A program made the position numbers and the translations under genes. 64,000 nt of DNA from Gryllotalpicola daejeonensis. GTDB taxonomy: Bacteria > Actinomycetota > Actinomycetes > Actinomycetales > Microbacteriaceae. Each line of letters starts with the position of its first letter. Position 1 is the stretch's first letter. Positions 7,493-15,424 of the stretch are shown piece by piece. Location of the stretch: contig NZ_BAABBV010000002.1 in NCBI RefSeq assembly GCF_039538145.1, forward strand, positions 558,001-622,000. Direction: 5' to 3'. Under the pieces are notes generated by a model that was not told where the DNA came from, did not search any database, and saw only the letters and a program-made list of their open reading frames with translations.

Positions 7493-8827
7493 TCAGCGCC
7501 GCGCGCCGCCGACCGGCTCGAAACCGTCCTCGACGAACGCCCGCCGCGGGTGCGCCACGTCTTCGAGCGAGACGATGTCGCGCCCGAACAGGAACGCCGT
7601 GATCCACACCGCGAGCACGCGCACCTTGCGCTCCCACGACGGCACGACCAGCACGTGGTAGCCGCGGTGCATGATCCAGCTGAGGACGCCCGTGATGACG
7701 AGCTTCTTGTACTCGAACAGGCCGAGGCCGATGCCCAGCGTCGCCACCACCCCGAGGCTCGCGTGCCGATACTCCTTCACCGGCCGCCCGTTCAGCGCCG
7801 CCGCGATGTTGCGGGCGAGCAGGCGTCCCTGGCGCACCGCGTGCTGCGCGTTCGGCACGGTGAGCGCACCGGGAACCGGCGAGGCGAGGTCTGGCACCGC
7901 GGCGTCGTCACCGGCCGCCCAGGCATCCTCGACCACCTGATCTCGTGTGCCGACACGCAGGTCGGCGCGCACGACGATCGAGCCGCGCGCGTTCGTCGGC
8001 AGGTCGGTGTTCTTCGCGACGACGCGGGTCGCGCCGTTGCCGGCCGTCCAGACGATGGTGTGCGCGTCGATCGCCTCGCCGGTCGAGAGCACCAGGTGAC
8101 CGCCCTCGGCCGACACCAGCTGAGTCGACAGATGCACCCGGGCACCGCGCTTCTCGAGATGGCGCACGACCCACTCGCCTGACGCGCGCGAGACCTCCGG
8201 AAGAATCCGATCCATCGCGTCGACCAGGTGGAACGAGACCTCGCTCGCCGAGATCTCGGGGTACCGCTTCAGCAGTGCCCGCGCGAGCGACAGCAGTTCG
8301 CCGAACAGCTCGACACCCGAGAAGCCGCCGCCGATGACGGCGACCGTGAGCAGCTTCGCGCGCTCGGGTCCCGGCGCAAGCGTCGCGGCGCGGTCGAACG
8401 CGGTGAGGATCTTGTCGCGGATCGCGGCCGCCTCCTCCACGTGCTTCAGGCCGATCGCCACCTGCTCAAGCCCGGGAATCGGGAACGTGCGGGTGACCGC
8501 GCCCGCCGTCACCACGATCTGGTCGTAGCCCAGCTCGTACGGCTGCCCGTCGCGCGGCGCGACGGTCACCGCTTTCGACGCGTGATCGATGCGGGTGACG
8601 GATGCCGTCACGATGCGCGTCCTTGTCAGGTGACGGCGCTGCGACACCGCCGCATGCCGTGCCTCGATCGACCCCGCCGCGACCTCGGGAAGGAACGGCT
8701 GATAGGTCATGTACGGGCGCGGGTCGATCACGACGACCTCGGCCTGACCCGGCCGCAGCTTCTTCTCGAGACCCCACGCGGTGTAGAAGCCCGTGTAGCC
8801 GCCGCCGACGATGACGATGCGTGTCAT
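7493..8827 (-). CDS. ndh: Type II NADH dehydrogenase (NAD(P)/FAD-dependent oxidoreductase)
   Basis: This 444-residue flavoprotein has the two dinucleotide-binding motifs of the family. An FAD-binding VIVGGGYTGFYTAWGLE is at the N-terminus and an NADH-binding VAVIGGGFSGVELFGELL near residue 165. The conserved AWAAGDDAAVP stretch binds FAD near residue 300. The C-terminal part (KKLVITGVLSWIMHRGYHVL, VLAVWITAFLFGRDIV) supplies the amphipathic membrane anchor. Such enzymes pass electrons from NADH to quinone without pumping protons. It follows the NmrA-type gene by 10 bp and is the last gene of the ECF41 sigma cluster, where an oxidoreductase is a common neighbour. Confidence 0.88.
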   Translation of the reverse strand: MTRIVIVGGGYTGFYTAWGLEKKLRPGQAEVVVIDPRPYMTYQPFLPEVAAGSIEARHAAVSQRRHLTRTRIVTASVTRIDHASKAVTVAPRDGQPYELGYDQIVVTAGAVTRTFPIPGLEQVAIGLKHVEEAAAIRDKILTAFDRAATLAPGPERAKLLTVAVIGGGFSGVELFGELLSLARALLKRYPEISASEVSFHLVDAMDRILPEVSRASGEWVVRHLEKRGARVHLSTQLVSAEGGHLVLSTGEAIDAHTIVWTAGNGATRVVAKNTDLPTNARGSIVVRADLRVGTRDQVVEDAWAAGDDAAVPDLASPVPGALTVPNAQHAVRQGRLLARNIAAALNGRPVKEYRHASLGVVATLGIGLGLFEYKKLVITGVLSWIMHRGYHVLVVPSWERKVRVLAVWITAFLFGRDIVSLEDVAHPRRAFVEDGFEPVGGARR

Positions 8828-8837
8828 GTTCGTGCGC

Positions 8838-9605
8838 TCACTCCCAGAACTGCGCGGCGAGCCATTCGTCGAACGTGAGGCTGCCCGAGAAGTGCTCGGT
8901 GATGGCGGGGTCATGGCCCGGCGTGAGCGAGGTGTCGTCGACCTTGCCGCCGTAGTAGCCGGCGGCCTCATCAGCGACCACCGGGGTGTCGTCGCCGCGC
9001 GAGCGCAGCAGCCGGCCGCCGAGCTCGGAGAGGCGGATGGCCTCGGGCCCGGCCAACTCGACCGTGTCGTTCTTCGGCTCACGGTTCGCGACCTTGGCGA
9101 GCGCCGCCGAGACGTCGGCGGCAGCGATCGGCTGCATGAGCACGGGTGACAGCGTCGCGACGCCGTCCTCGGTGCCGCCGGCGACGAGAGCCGGGATGAA
9201 TTCGAAGAACTGGGTCGCACGCACGATCGTGAACGGCACGCCGCCGCTCTTCGCGAGTTCCTCCTGCGCGACCTTCGCGCGCATGTAGCCGATGTCAGGC
9301 GTCCGATCGACGCCCACGATCGACAGCACGATGTGGTGCTTCACGCCCGCCTTCTTCGCCTCGGCGACGATGTTCCCGGTCGACTTCTGGAAGAACTCGA
9401 GCACATCGGCGTCGGCCCATGAGGGCGAGTTGGGGATGTCGTAGACGATGTCCGCCCCGGCGAACGCCTCGGCGAGACCCTCGCCCGTGACGCTGTTGAT
9501 GCCGTTGCTCGGCGACGCGGCGATCACCTCGTGGCCCGCCTCGCGCAGGTTCTCGACCAGGCGGCCACCGATGAGTCCGGTTCCCCCGACGACGACGATC
9601 TTCAT
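8838..9605 (-). CDS. NmrA/atypical SDR-family NAD(P)H-binding protein
   Basis: This 255-residue protein opens with the Rossmann motif VVVGGTGLIGGRLVENLREAGHEV. It continues like an NmrA/epimerase-type atypical SDR (ADIVYDIPNSPSW, KKAGVKHHIVLSIVGVD, YMRAKVAQEEL, FTIVRATQFFEF). The Tyr/Lys of classical SDRs is not in the standard YxxxK spacing, so it is more likely an NAD(P)-sensing or quinone-reductase-like protein than an epimerase. It sits between the SnoaL-like protein and the NADH dehydrogenase, all on the minus strand. ECF41 sigma factors are known to be linked to epimerase/dehydratase-type genes, so it is a plausible target of the nearby sigma factor. Confidence 0.82.
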   Translation of the reverse strand: MKIVVVGGTGLIGGRLVENLREAGHEVIAASPSNGINSVTGEGLAEAFAGADIVYDIPNSPSWADADVLEFFQKSTGNIVAEAKKAGVKHHIVLSIVGVDRTPDIGYMRAKVAQEELAKSGGVPFTIVRATQFFEFIPALVAGGTEDGVATLSPVLMQPIAAADVSAALAKVANREPKNDTVELAGPEAIRLSELGGRLLRSRGDDTPVVADEAAGYYGGKVDDTSLTPGHDPAITEHFSGSLTFDEWLAAQFWE

Positions 9606-9653
9606 AGCTGTGCCTCTCGCTTCGCGGCGCTACCGCCGGGTGCGGAGCGCTCG

Positions 9654-10079
9654 CTAGTAGTGACCGAATGGCCCGCCTGGTTGTGACATGCCGGCCACTC
9701 CCCCGAACTTCTCGGGGTTGAGCACGGCCCACAGCTCGCCGATGAGACCGTCGCGCGCCGCGGCGACGATGACGCCGACGACCGCCCCTCGGGCTCGAAT
9801 CACGAGGCCCGGCGCGCCGTTGAGCTCCTCGACGGTGACGACCACAGACACCGCGGGGTCGGCTGCGGGCTCGGCTGCCCCGAGCGCGATGCGCACGAGC
9901 TCGCCGGCGCACGCGCACCGCCCCTGCGCGCGCGAAGCGACGGCGCGCGCGCCTTCACCGCTGTCTACGGTCAGAACGACGTCGGAGTGCAGCAGACTCG
10001 CCACACCGGGGTGGTTCGCCGACCGCAGGTGGTCGGCCAACTCCAAGATCAGTGCGCCGTGATCATGGGCCGCCCTCAT
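9654..10079 (-). CDS. Stand-alone SnoaL/NTF2-like protein resembling the ECF41 C-terminal domain
   Basis: This 141-residue protein has the layout of a SnoaL-like domain. An N-terminal helix is followed by a strand with LLHSDVVLTVDSG, and a late beta section contains GAVVGVIVAAARDGLIGELWAVLNPEKF. The phrase LWAVLNPEKF closely echoes LLWVMSPDKLQHV at the end of the adjacent sigma factor. It could therefore be a duplicated copy of the sigma factor's own regulatory domain. Its ATG overlaps the sigma-factor stop (ATGA at 10076-10079), so the two are coupled. It may modulate the sigma factor or replace its ligand-sensing domain. The family call is moderate and the role is inference. Confidence 0.62.
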   Translation of the reverse strand: MRAAHDHGALILELADHLRSANHPGVASLLHSDVVLTVDSGEGARAVASRAQGRCACAGELVRIALGAAEPAADPAVSVVVTVEELNGAPGLVIRARGAVVGVIVAAARDGLIGELWAVLNPEKFGGVAGMSQPGGPFGHY

Positions 10080-10981
10080 GCCACGTGCTGCAGCTTGTCG
10101 GGGCTCATGACCCAGAGGAGTCGCGAGATCCCGTCTTCAGAGGCCGCAATGGTCAGCGTGGTCGTGACGACGCCGTTCTCGCTGAGCGTGAGCGCCGGCT
10201 GCCCGTTCAGCTCGACCCAGCCGATCTGCTTCCCCGTCCAGAAGTGGCTCGAGAACGCGGCGATGAACTTCGCCACGCGCGCGACGCCTGCCACCGGAAT
10301 CCGCGCCGCCAGCTTCACGCCGTTGCCGTCGGTGTAGCTCACGATGTCTTCCGCGAACAGCGCCTCGAGCTCGGCGGTGGCGCCTCGCCGGGCGGCGTCG
10401 AGGAACGTCTCGAGCAGGCGGCGCTGCGCGGGCGCGGGCGCCTCGACGTGCCGCTCCGACGCGATGTGCTTGCGGGCGCGGCTCACGAGCTGGCGCGCGG
10501 CCGCTGGCGAGCTGCCCACGATCTCGGCGATGTGCTCGTAGGGGTAGTCGAACGCCTCGCGCAGAACGTAGGCCGCCCGCTCGGTGGGCGTGAGCTTCTC
10601 GAGCAGCAGCAGCATCGCGAACGACAGCGCCTCGGCCTTCTCGGCGCCTAGCGACGGGTCCTCTTCGGTGTTCACCGGTTCGGGCAGCCAGGGCCCGATG
10701 TAGGTCTCGCGCCGCGAGTGCGCCGACTGCAGCGAGTTGATCGCGAGCCGCGTCGTGATCGTCGCCAGGAACGCGGCGGGCTCGTCGACCTCGGCGCGGT
10801 CGGTGCGCTGCCACCTGATCCAGGTCTCCTGCAGGATGTCCTCAGCATCGGCGACACTGCCCAGCATCCGGTAGGCGATGCCGAACAGCCGCCTGCGCAC
10901 CTGCTGGAAAATCTCACTCGCCGACTGCATTGCGTCGTCACTCACGAGCTCAGCCACCTGCGCCTCCATGGTCTCGGTCAC
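10076..10981 (-). CDS. sigJ: ECF sigma factor of the ECF41/SigJ type
   Basis: The protein is about 301 residues and has three parts. Region 2 (IFQQVRRRLFGIAYRMLGSV, then DAEDILQETWIRW) and region 4 (LTPTERAAYVLREAFDYPYEHIA) form the sigma core. An added C-terminal SnoaL-like domain of about 110 residues contains DGNGVKL and ends LWVMSPDKLQHV. The linker carries WLPEP, a hallmark of ECF41, and DGNGVK corresponds to the family's DGGGK motif. In this family the C-terminal extension modulates sigma activity in place of an anti-sigma factor. The GTG at 10981 (or ATG at 10969) was preferred because a family-type promoter lies just upstream; longer starts would overlap it. It begins a run with SnoaL, NmrA and NADH dehydrogenase genes. 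Confidence 0.88.
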   Translation of the reverse strand: MTETMEAQVAELVSDDAMQSASEIFQQVRRRLFGIAYRMLGSVADAEDILQETWIRWQRTDRAEVDEPAAFLATITTRLAINSLQSAHSRRETYIGPWLPEPVNTEEDPSLGAEKAEALSFAMLLLLEKLTPTERAAYVLREAFDYPYEHIAEIVGSSPAAARQLVSRARKHIASERHVEAPAPAQRRLLETFLDAARRGATAELEALFAEDIVSYTDGNGVKLAARIPVAGVARVAKFIAAFSSHFWTGKQIGWVELNGQPALTLSENGVVTTTLTIAASEDGISRLLWVMSPDKLQHVA

Positions 10982-10989
10982 TCTGCTTC

Positions 10990-11016
10990 GACCAGGCAGG
11001 TCCCCGATGTGTGACA
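10990..11016 (-). promoter_or_regulatory. Probable ECF41-type autoregulated promoter
   Basis: On the minus strand TGTCACA (11016-11010) is followed after 16 nt by GGTC (10993-10990). The published ECF41 consensus is TGTCACA with CGTC near -10, so the match differs by one base. It points at the sigma gene itself and leaves a very short leader. Confidence 0.6.
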
Positions 11017-11046
11017 GATTCCCAGAAAAATCCGTCACACATCGGG
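11003..11046. repeat. 13-bp perfect inverted repeat overlapping the sigma promoter
   Basis: Arms CCCGATGTGTGAC (11003-11015) and GTCACACATCGGG (11034-11046) flank an 18-nt spacer. The left arm contains the -35 element of the ECF41-type promoter. The repeat also follows the hydrolase stop codon (11053), so it could fold in the transcript as a terminator or act as an operator. Confidence 0.7.
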
Positions 11047-11052
11047 TTTCCG

Positions 11053-11811
11053 TCACGCGTGCGCGGCGCCGGTCGCTTCCCGAGCGGCCTCGACGGCAGC
11101 GATCGCCTCGGCGATCACCTCGGCGACTGCCGCAGGTTGCGACACCGAGATCGCGTGCGATGCGCCCGCGATCTCACGGATGCCTCGAGCGCCGGCCCGA
11201 CGCGCACCCGCCCGATGCTCCTCGACCGGAATGTTGAGGTCGGCATTGCCGAACACGCACCAGCTCGGAATCGTCTTCCACGCCGGCACCTCGGCGGCCA
11301 CCGGTTCGGTCAGTGCCGCCTGCGTCACCGGCCGCTGCGTGCGCGCCATCAGCGCTGCCTGCTCGACGGGGACATCGGCCGCGAACTGCGCCCGGAACTT
11401 CGGCAGCGCGATCGACAACTCGACGGTGCCGTCGGCGAGCTCGCGTGGCTCGAGCGTGTCCGGCAGCGTGCTGCCCGGGAACTCGGTCGACAGGTCGAAC
11501 GCGTTCTGCCCGTGTTCGGGCACGAAGGCGTTGACGTAGACGAGCGCGACGACGTTCTCGAGACCTGCGGCGGCCTGCGAGATCACGAGGCCGCCGTAGG
11601 AGTGCCCGACCAACACCACCGGGCGCCCGGCCGAGACGACCACGTCGCGCACGTACGCCGCGTCGCCCGACAGGCTGCGCAGCGGGTTCGCGACGGCGAC
11701 TGCGTCGATGCCGCGCGCGTTCAACTCGGCGATCACGCCGTTCCAGCTCGCGGACTCGGCGAACGCCCCGTGCACGAGCAGAGCGAGAGGATGCGTGTCA
11801 GCCACGGTCAC
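11053..11811 (-). CDS. Alpha/beta hydrolase
   Basis: This 252-residue hydrolase has the standard alpha/beta fold marks. They are an oxyanion HGAFAESASW near the start, the nucleophile elbow VLVGHSYGG (Ser71 region), the acid in FGNADLNIP and the histidine in AGASHAIS. This set fits the small esterase/chloroperoxidase-like group with unassigned substrates. The GTG start overlaps the stop of the HSL-type esterase gene (GTGA at 11808-11811), so the two hydrolases are translationally coupled. It precedes the ECF41 sigma gene on the same strand. Confidence 0.82.
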   Translation of the reverse strand: MTVADTHPLALLVHGAFAESASWNGVIAELNARGIDAVAVANPLRSLSGDAAYVRDVVVSAGRPVVLVGHSYGGLVISQAAAGLENVVALVYVNAFVPEHGQNAFDLSTEFPGSTLPDTLEPRELADGTVELSIALPKFRAQFAADVPVEQAALMARTQRPVTQAALTEPVAAEVPAWKTIPSWCVFGNADLNIPVEEHRAGARRAGARGIREIAGASHAISVSQPAAVAEVIAEAIAAVEAAREATGAAHA

Positions 11812-12773
11812 GCCTCCGTCCACAGCGCCTTGCGCAGCACGTGCCCGGCCTGCTCGACCGCGGCGGTCGTCGCGGCGCTCGCGCGCAGCGGGTTCAGCAT
11901 CATGAAGTCGTGGAAGATGCCGTTGTATCCGACGCTCGTGACGCGCACGCCGGCCTGGGTCAGCTTCCGGCCGAGGGCGACGCCCTCGTCCCGCAGCACG
12001 TCGTTCTCGTCGACGATGAGGAACGTCTCGGGCAGCCCCGCGAGCTGCTCGAGCGATGCGCGCAGCGGTGATGCGGTGATCTCGCCGCGGCGTTCGACCT
12101 CGGGAAGATAGGAATCCCAGAACCACGCCATGCCCTTGGCCGTGAGGAACGGCCCGTCGGCGAAGTCGCGGTAGCTCTCGGTGTCCTGCGCGGCATCCGT
12201 CACGGGGTAGTACATCGACTGGTGCAGGAAGTGCACGTCGCCGCGCTGCTTCGCCAGCAGCGACAGCGCGATCGTCATGTTGCCGCCGACCGAGTCGCCC
12301 GCGACCGCGAGGCGGCTGGGGTCGATGCCGTGCTCGGCGCCGTGCTCACCGATCCACTTGGCGGTGGCATAGCCCTGCTCGATCGCGACCGGGTAGTGCG
12401 CCTCAGGCGAGCGGTCGTACTCGACGAACACGACCGCGGCGTTCGCGCCGACCGCCAGCTCACGCACGAGACGGTCGTGGGTGAGCGCGTTGCCGATCAC
12501 CCAGCCGCCACCGTGCATGTAGAGCACGGCCGGCAGCGCCGGCGCGGCGTCGACCGGCTTCACAATGCGCACGCGCACGTCGCCGACCTCGGCGGGAACC
12601 GTGACCCACTCGTCGGCGACGTCGGGCTTGGCGATGGGCTGCGACTGCAGGTCGTCGAGCACCTTGCGGGCACCCTCGGCGCCCAACTGGTAGAGGTACG
12701 GCGGGTTGGCGGTGGCGTCGGCGAGGTCTTGCGCCACGCCTTCCAGAATCGGCTTGGTCATCTCACTACTCAC
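11808..12773 (-). CDS. HSL-family (GDXGG) alpha/beta hydrolase esterase
   Basis: This protein of about 321 residues carries the hormone-sensitive-lipase group motifs: YMHGGGWVIGN (oxyanion hole), AVAGDSVGGNM (catalytic serine), DENDVLRDEG (acid) and GIFHDFMML (histidine). Such enzymes hydrolyse short acyl esters. The GTG start at 12773 overlaps the cytochrome b stop (GTGA); an internal ATG at 12761 is a possible alternative. The cytochrome b, esterase and hydrolase genes form a coupled three-gene chain, though a biochemical link between a cytochrome b and esterases is not obvious. Confidence 0.85.
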   Translation of the reverse strand: MSSEMTKPILEGVAQDLADATANPPYLYQLGAEGARKVLDDLQSQPIAKPDVADEWVTVPAEVGDVRVRIVKPVDAAPALPAVLYMHGGGWVIGNALTHDRLVRELAVGANAAVVFVEYDRSPEAHYPVAIEQGYATAKWIGEHGAEHGIDPSRLAVAGDSVGGNMTIALSLLAKQRGDVHFLHQSMYYPVTDAAQDTESYRDFADGPFLTAKGMAWFWDSYLPEVERRGEITASPLRASLEQLAGLPETFLIVDENDVLRDEGVALGRKLTQAGVRVTSVGYNGIFHDFMMLNPLRASAATTAAVEQAGHVLRKALWTEA

Positions 12774-14299
12774 TTCTGTGACTGGGGGTCGCGGTCGGCG
12801 GTCGCCGGCCGTTGTGCAAGCGATGACCGCGCGTCGGGCGCGGATGTGACAGCAGGGGCGACGGATGCCTCAGCCGAGTCGGCCCCCGCGTAGCGCCAGC
12901 GCTCGTACACCGGCACCTCCTGATGCACCTCGACGAACCGGCCGCCGGGCATCCGCACGATGCGCCCCGTCTCGAAGCCGTGCACGAGGATCTCGCGGTC
13001 TTTGCGCTGCAGCCCGAGGCAGACGCGCCGGGTCAATTCGAAAGCCGCGACCGGACCGAGCAGCACGAGCGTCTGAAAGAAATGCACCACCCCCTCGATC
13101 GAGAGCATGAAGTGGGTCGCCATGATGTCGGCGCTGCCCGCGCCCCAGAGAGCCGCATAGAAGGTGATCGCCGCGGCGCCGACGCCGGTGCGCACCGCGT
13201 TGTTGCGGGGCCGCTCGCGCAAGTGGTGCGGGGCGCGGTCGCCGGTGAGCCGCTCGGCGATGAAGGGATACACGAGCCCCGCGAGCAGGAAGACACCGGT
13301 CGCCGCGAGCGGCACGAGCAGCGCGGGTGACCAGGTGCGGCCGAGCCACTCGAACTCCCACCCCGGCGGAATAAGGCGAAGCGCGCCGTCGAGGAAGCCG
13401 GTGTACCAGTCGGGCTGGCTGCCGGCTGAGGCATCCCCCGGTGATGACGGCCCAAATACCCAGATCGGCGCGATCGTGACCAGCGCACCCATCGCGGCGA
13501 TTACGCCGATCACGACAGAGAACAGGCCGCTCGCGCGCACCGCGGCGGTGGGCCAGACCGGCACGTCGTCGTTCGAGCGCCCCGGTCGCGCGAAGCGCGG
13601 CGCGGGTCGCCGGAGCCCGGCACGCGCGAGCAGCGCCACGAGCACCACGAGCGCGAGCGGTACGAGAGCCACGTGCAGCGGGTAGAGGTGCTCGATGATC
13701 TGGCCCGGAAACCCGCCGCCGAACAGCAGGTTCGCCAGTTGCGTGCCGACGAACGGGATCGACAGCGCGACGCCCTGCGCGATGCGCAACCCGGTGCCCG
13801 CCAGCAGGTCGTCGGGCAGTGCGTAGCCGCTCCAGCCGCCGGCGAGCACGGCGAGGAACAGCAGGTAGAGCAGCACCCAGCTCGCGCGGCGCGGGCGGCG
13901 GAAGGCGCCGGTGAAGAACGCGGTGAGCAGTTGCATGATGACGGATGCCGGCAGCAGCAGCGCCGCCCAGTGATGCGCCTGCCGCAGCAGCAGCCCGCCA
14001 CGCACCTCGAGCGAGATGCGCATCGTCGAGGCATACGCCTTCGACACGTGCTGGCCGACCAGGGGCAGCCACGGGCCGTCGTAGACGACCTGGTCGCTCG
14101 ACGGCACGTACACGAACATCAGCAGGATGCCGGTGAGGAAGAGCACCGCGAGGCTGGCGACGGTGGTGATGCCGAAGATGTCCGTCCAGTGCGGCTGGAC
14201 GCGGCGTCGGCGCAGGCCCGCGCTGAAGGCCGTCGCGCGGCGCCCTGCCCGCGTCTCGGCAAATCGGGCGGAGATGCGGTCGGTGATCGAGTGCGACAT
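12770..14299 (-). CDS. Cytochrome b (QcrB-like) subunit, isolated copy
   Basis: This 509-residue integral membrane protein resembles the actinobacterial cytochrome b of the bc1 complex. Haem-ligand histidines are visible in RQAHHWAALLLP and in IIEHLYPLHVALVPLAL. About nine membrane segments follow, including SWVLLYLLFLAVLAGGWSGY, and the C-terminus is soluble and charged. No Rieske (qcrA), cytochrome c1 (qcrC) or oxidase genes are adjacent, so it is probably a second, specialised cytochrome b. Its ATG is followed downstream by two coupled esterase genes, and the NADH dehydrogenase lies in the same gene run. Its ribosome site is buried in an 11-bp hairpin (14301-14340). Confidence 0.85.
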   Translation of the reverse strand: MSHSITDRISARFAETRAGRRATAFSAGLRRRRVQPHWTDIFGITTVASLAVLFLTGILLMFVYVPSSDQVVYDGPWLPLVGQHVSKAYASTMRISLEVRGGLLLRQAHHWAALLLPASVIMQLLTAFFTGAFRRPRRASWVLLYLLFLAVLAGGWSGYALPDDLLAGTGLRIAQGVALSIPFVGTQLANLLFGGGFPGQIIEHLYPLHVALVPLALVVLVALLARAGLRRPAPRFARPGRSNDDVPVWPTAAVRASGLFSVVIGVIAAMGALVTIAPIWVFGPSSPGDASAGSQPDWYTGFLDGALRLIPPGWEFEWLGRTWSPALLVPLAATGVFLLAGLVYPFIAERLTGDRAPHHLRERPRNNAVRTGVGAAAITFYAALWGAGSADIMATHFMLSIEGVVHFFQTLVLLGPVAAFELTRRVCLGLQRKDREILVHGFETGRIVRMPGGRFVEVHQEVPVYERWRYAGADSAEASVAPAVTSAPDARSSLAQRPATADRDPQSQK

Positions 14300-14300
14300 G

Positions 14301-14340
14301 GGGCCTCCTGACTCATCAGCTACGACTGATCAGGAGGCCC
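14301..14340 (-). promoter_or_regulatory. Hairpin that encloses the cytochrome b ribosome-binding site
   Basis: GGGCCTCCTGA (14301-14311) and TCAGGAGGCCC (14330-14340) are perfect 11-bp arms with an 18-nt loop that can extend by a further ATCAG/CTGAT pairing. On the mRNA the distal arm contains the GGAGG ribosome site, immediately followed by the AUG. It also lies 11 nt after the patatin stop, so a terminator role is possible, but there is no U tract. Confidence 0.6.
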
Positions 14341-14351
14341 GTTTGTGACGC

Positions 14352-15251
14352 TCAGCCCCAGAAGGCGGTGAGGCGCGCGGCGAGCGCCGCGCCCTGCGCG
14401 AAGCCCGCGCGGGCCGCCGCAGGGCGGGTCGCGAGATTCATCATGTTGCCGCCGAACGCGGCGAGGGATGCCTCGTCAGGCAGCACCGTCTCGACGGCGC
14501 TCCCTCCGGCCCGCAGCTCGTCGACCTGCGCCGAAAGCTGCATGCCCCACTCGAGCGGATGCATCGTGCGGCCGCCGAGCGGCGAGAGCACCAGCACCGT
14601 GGCGCAGCCCGCCGCGAGGTCGGCGTTCTCGTTGCGCCGGTAGCCGCCGTCGATGAAGGCTCGGTCGCCGACGCGGTAGGCCGGGGTGCTGAACCCGTTC
14701 GAGGTGCTCGCGGCGACGGCATCCGCCAGGCTCACGCCACTGTCGCGATCGAGCGCGATGCCCTCGCCGGTGACCGGGTCGACGGCCGTGATGAGCAGGC
14801 GCCGGTCGGGCCAGTCCTGGCTCGGAAGCCGGGCGGCGACGGTCGTGCGCCACTTCTGCGACCAGGTGCCGTCGCCCGCGGCATCCGCTTCGAGCGCGAC
14901 CGCGCCGATCTTGCGGCGCATGTCGGCCGCATCGCCCGCCGACGCGATGACGGCGCGCATGCGGTCGAGGTGGGCGTTCTGGTCGAAGCCGCCGGGGCGG
15001 CCCGCGGGCCGCGCGTGTTGCGGAACCGGCGCCTGGGTCGCCGCGTAGAGCTCGGCGATGGGTGCGCCGGTGATCTGCGCGGCGGCGGTCGCGCCGGCCG
15101 AGGTGCCGACGATCAGGTCGGCGTCGGTGACGTCGACGCCGCCGTCGGCGAGCCCGGCGAGGACGCCGATGAGCCAGGCGTTGCCCGCGGCACCTCCGCC
15201 GCCGAGGACGAGCGCGTGCTCAGTGGGTGTGTGCGACGAGTTCGTGTTCAT
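14352..15251 (-). CDS. Patatin-like phospholipase
   Basis: This 299-residue protein has all patatin landmarks. They are the glycine-rich oxyanion loop ALVLGGGGAAGNAW, the nucleophile motif LIVGTSAGATAAA (GxSxG) and the dyad aspartate in FIDGGYRRNENAD (DGG). There is no signal peptide, so it is probably a cytosolic lipid acyl hydrolase, though patatins can also act as effectors. It lies 52 bp upstream of the cytochrome b gene on the same strand. Its own leader contains a strong-SD short ORF and a 20-bp palindrome, which suggests tight control. Confidence 0.88.
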   Translation of the reverse strand: MNTNSSHTPTEHALVLGGGGAAGNAWLIGVLAGLADGGVDVTDADLIVGTSAGATAAAQITGAPIAELYAATQAPVPQHARPAGRPGGFDQNAHLDRMRAVIASAGDAADMRRKIGAVALEADAAGDGTWSQKWRTTVAARLPSQDWPDRRLLITAVDPVTGEGIALDRDSGVSLADAVAASTSNGFSTPAYRVGDRAFIDGGYRRNENADLAAGCATVLVLSPLGGRTMHPLEWGMQLSAQVDELRAGGSAVETVLPDEASLAAFGGNMMNLATRPAAARAGFAQGAALAARLTAFWG

Positions 15252-15299
15252 GGGAGTGCCTTTCGCGATGCGAGGCGGATGCTCCCGATGACGGTGTCG

Positions 15300-15353
15300 T
15301 CAGTGCGTGATCGTGTGCGGCGAGGGAGCACCCATTGCGGATACTGCGTTCAT
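15300..15353 (-). CDS. Possible 17-residue leader peptide upstream of the patatin gene
   Basis: A short ORF (MNAVSAMGAPSPHTITH, stop TGA) begins at an ATG with a near-perfect AGGAGGT ribosome site at 7 nt, stronger than the site of the patatin gene itself. It ends 48 nt before the patatin start. Such a strong SD on a tiny ORF in a leader suggests a regulatory leader peptide, but coding cannot be confirmed from one sequence. Confidence 0.35.
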   Translation of the reverse strand: MNAVSAMGAPSPHTITH

Positions 15354-15424
15354 GGGTCTCACCTCCTGACGACGAGTCGCGATCGAGTCGACGATACCGC
15401 GCCGCGGCGGCACATCACGTCGTC

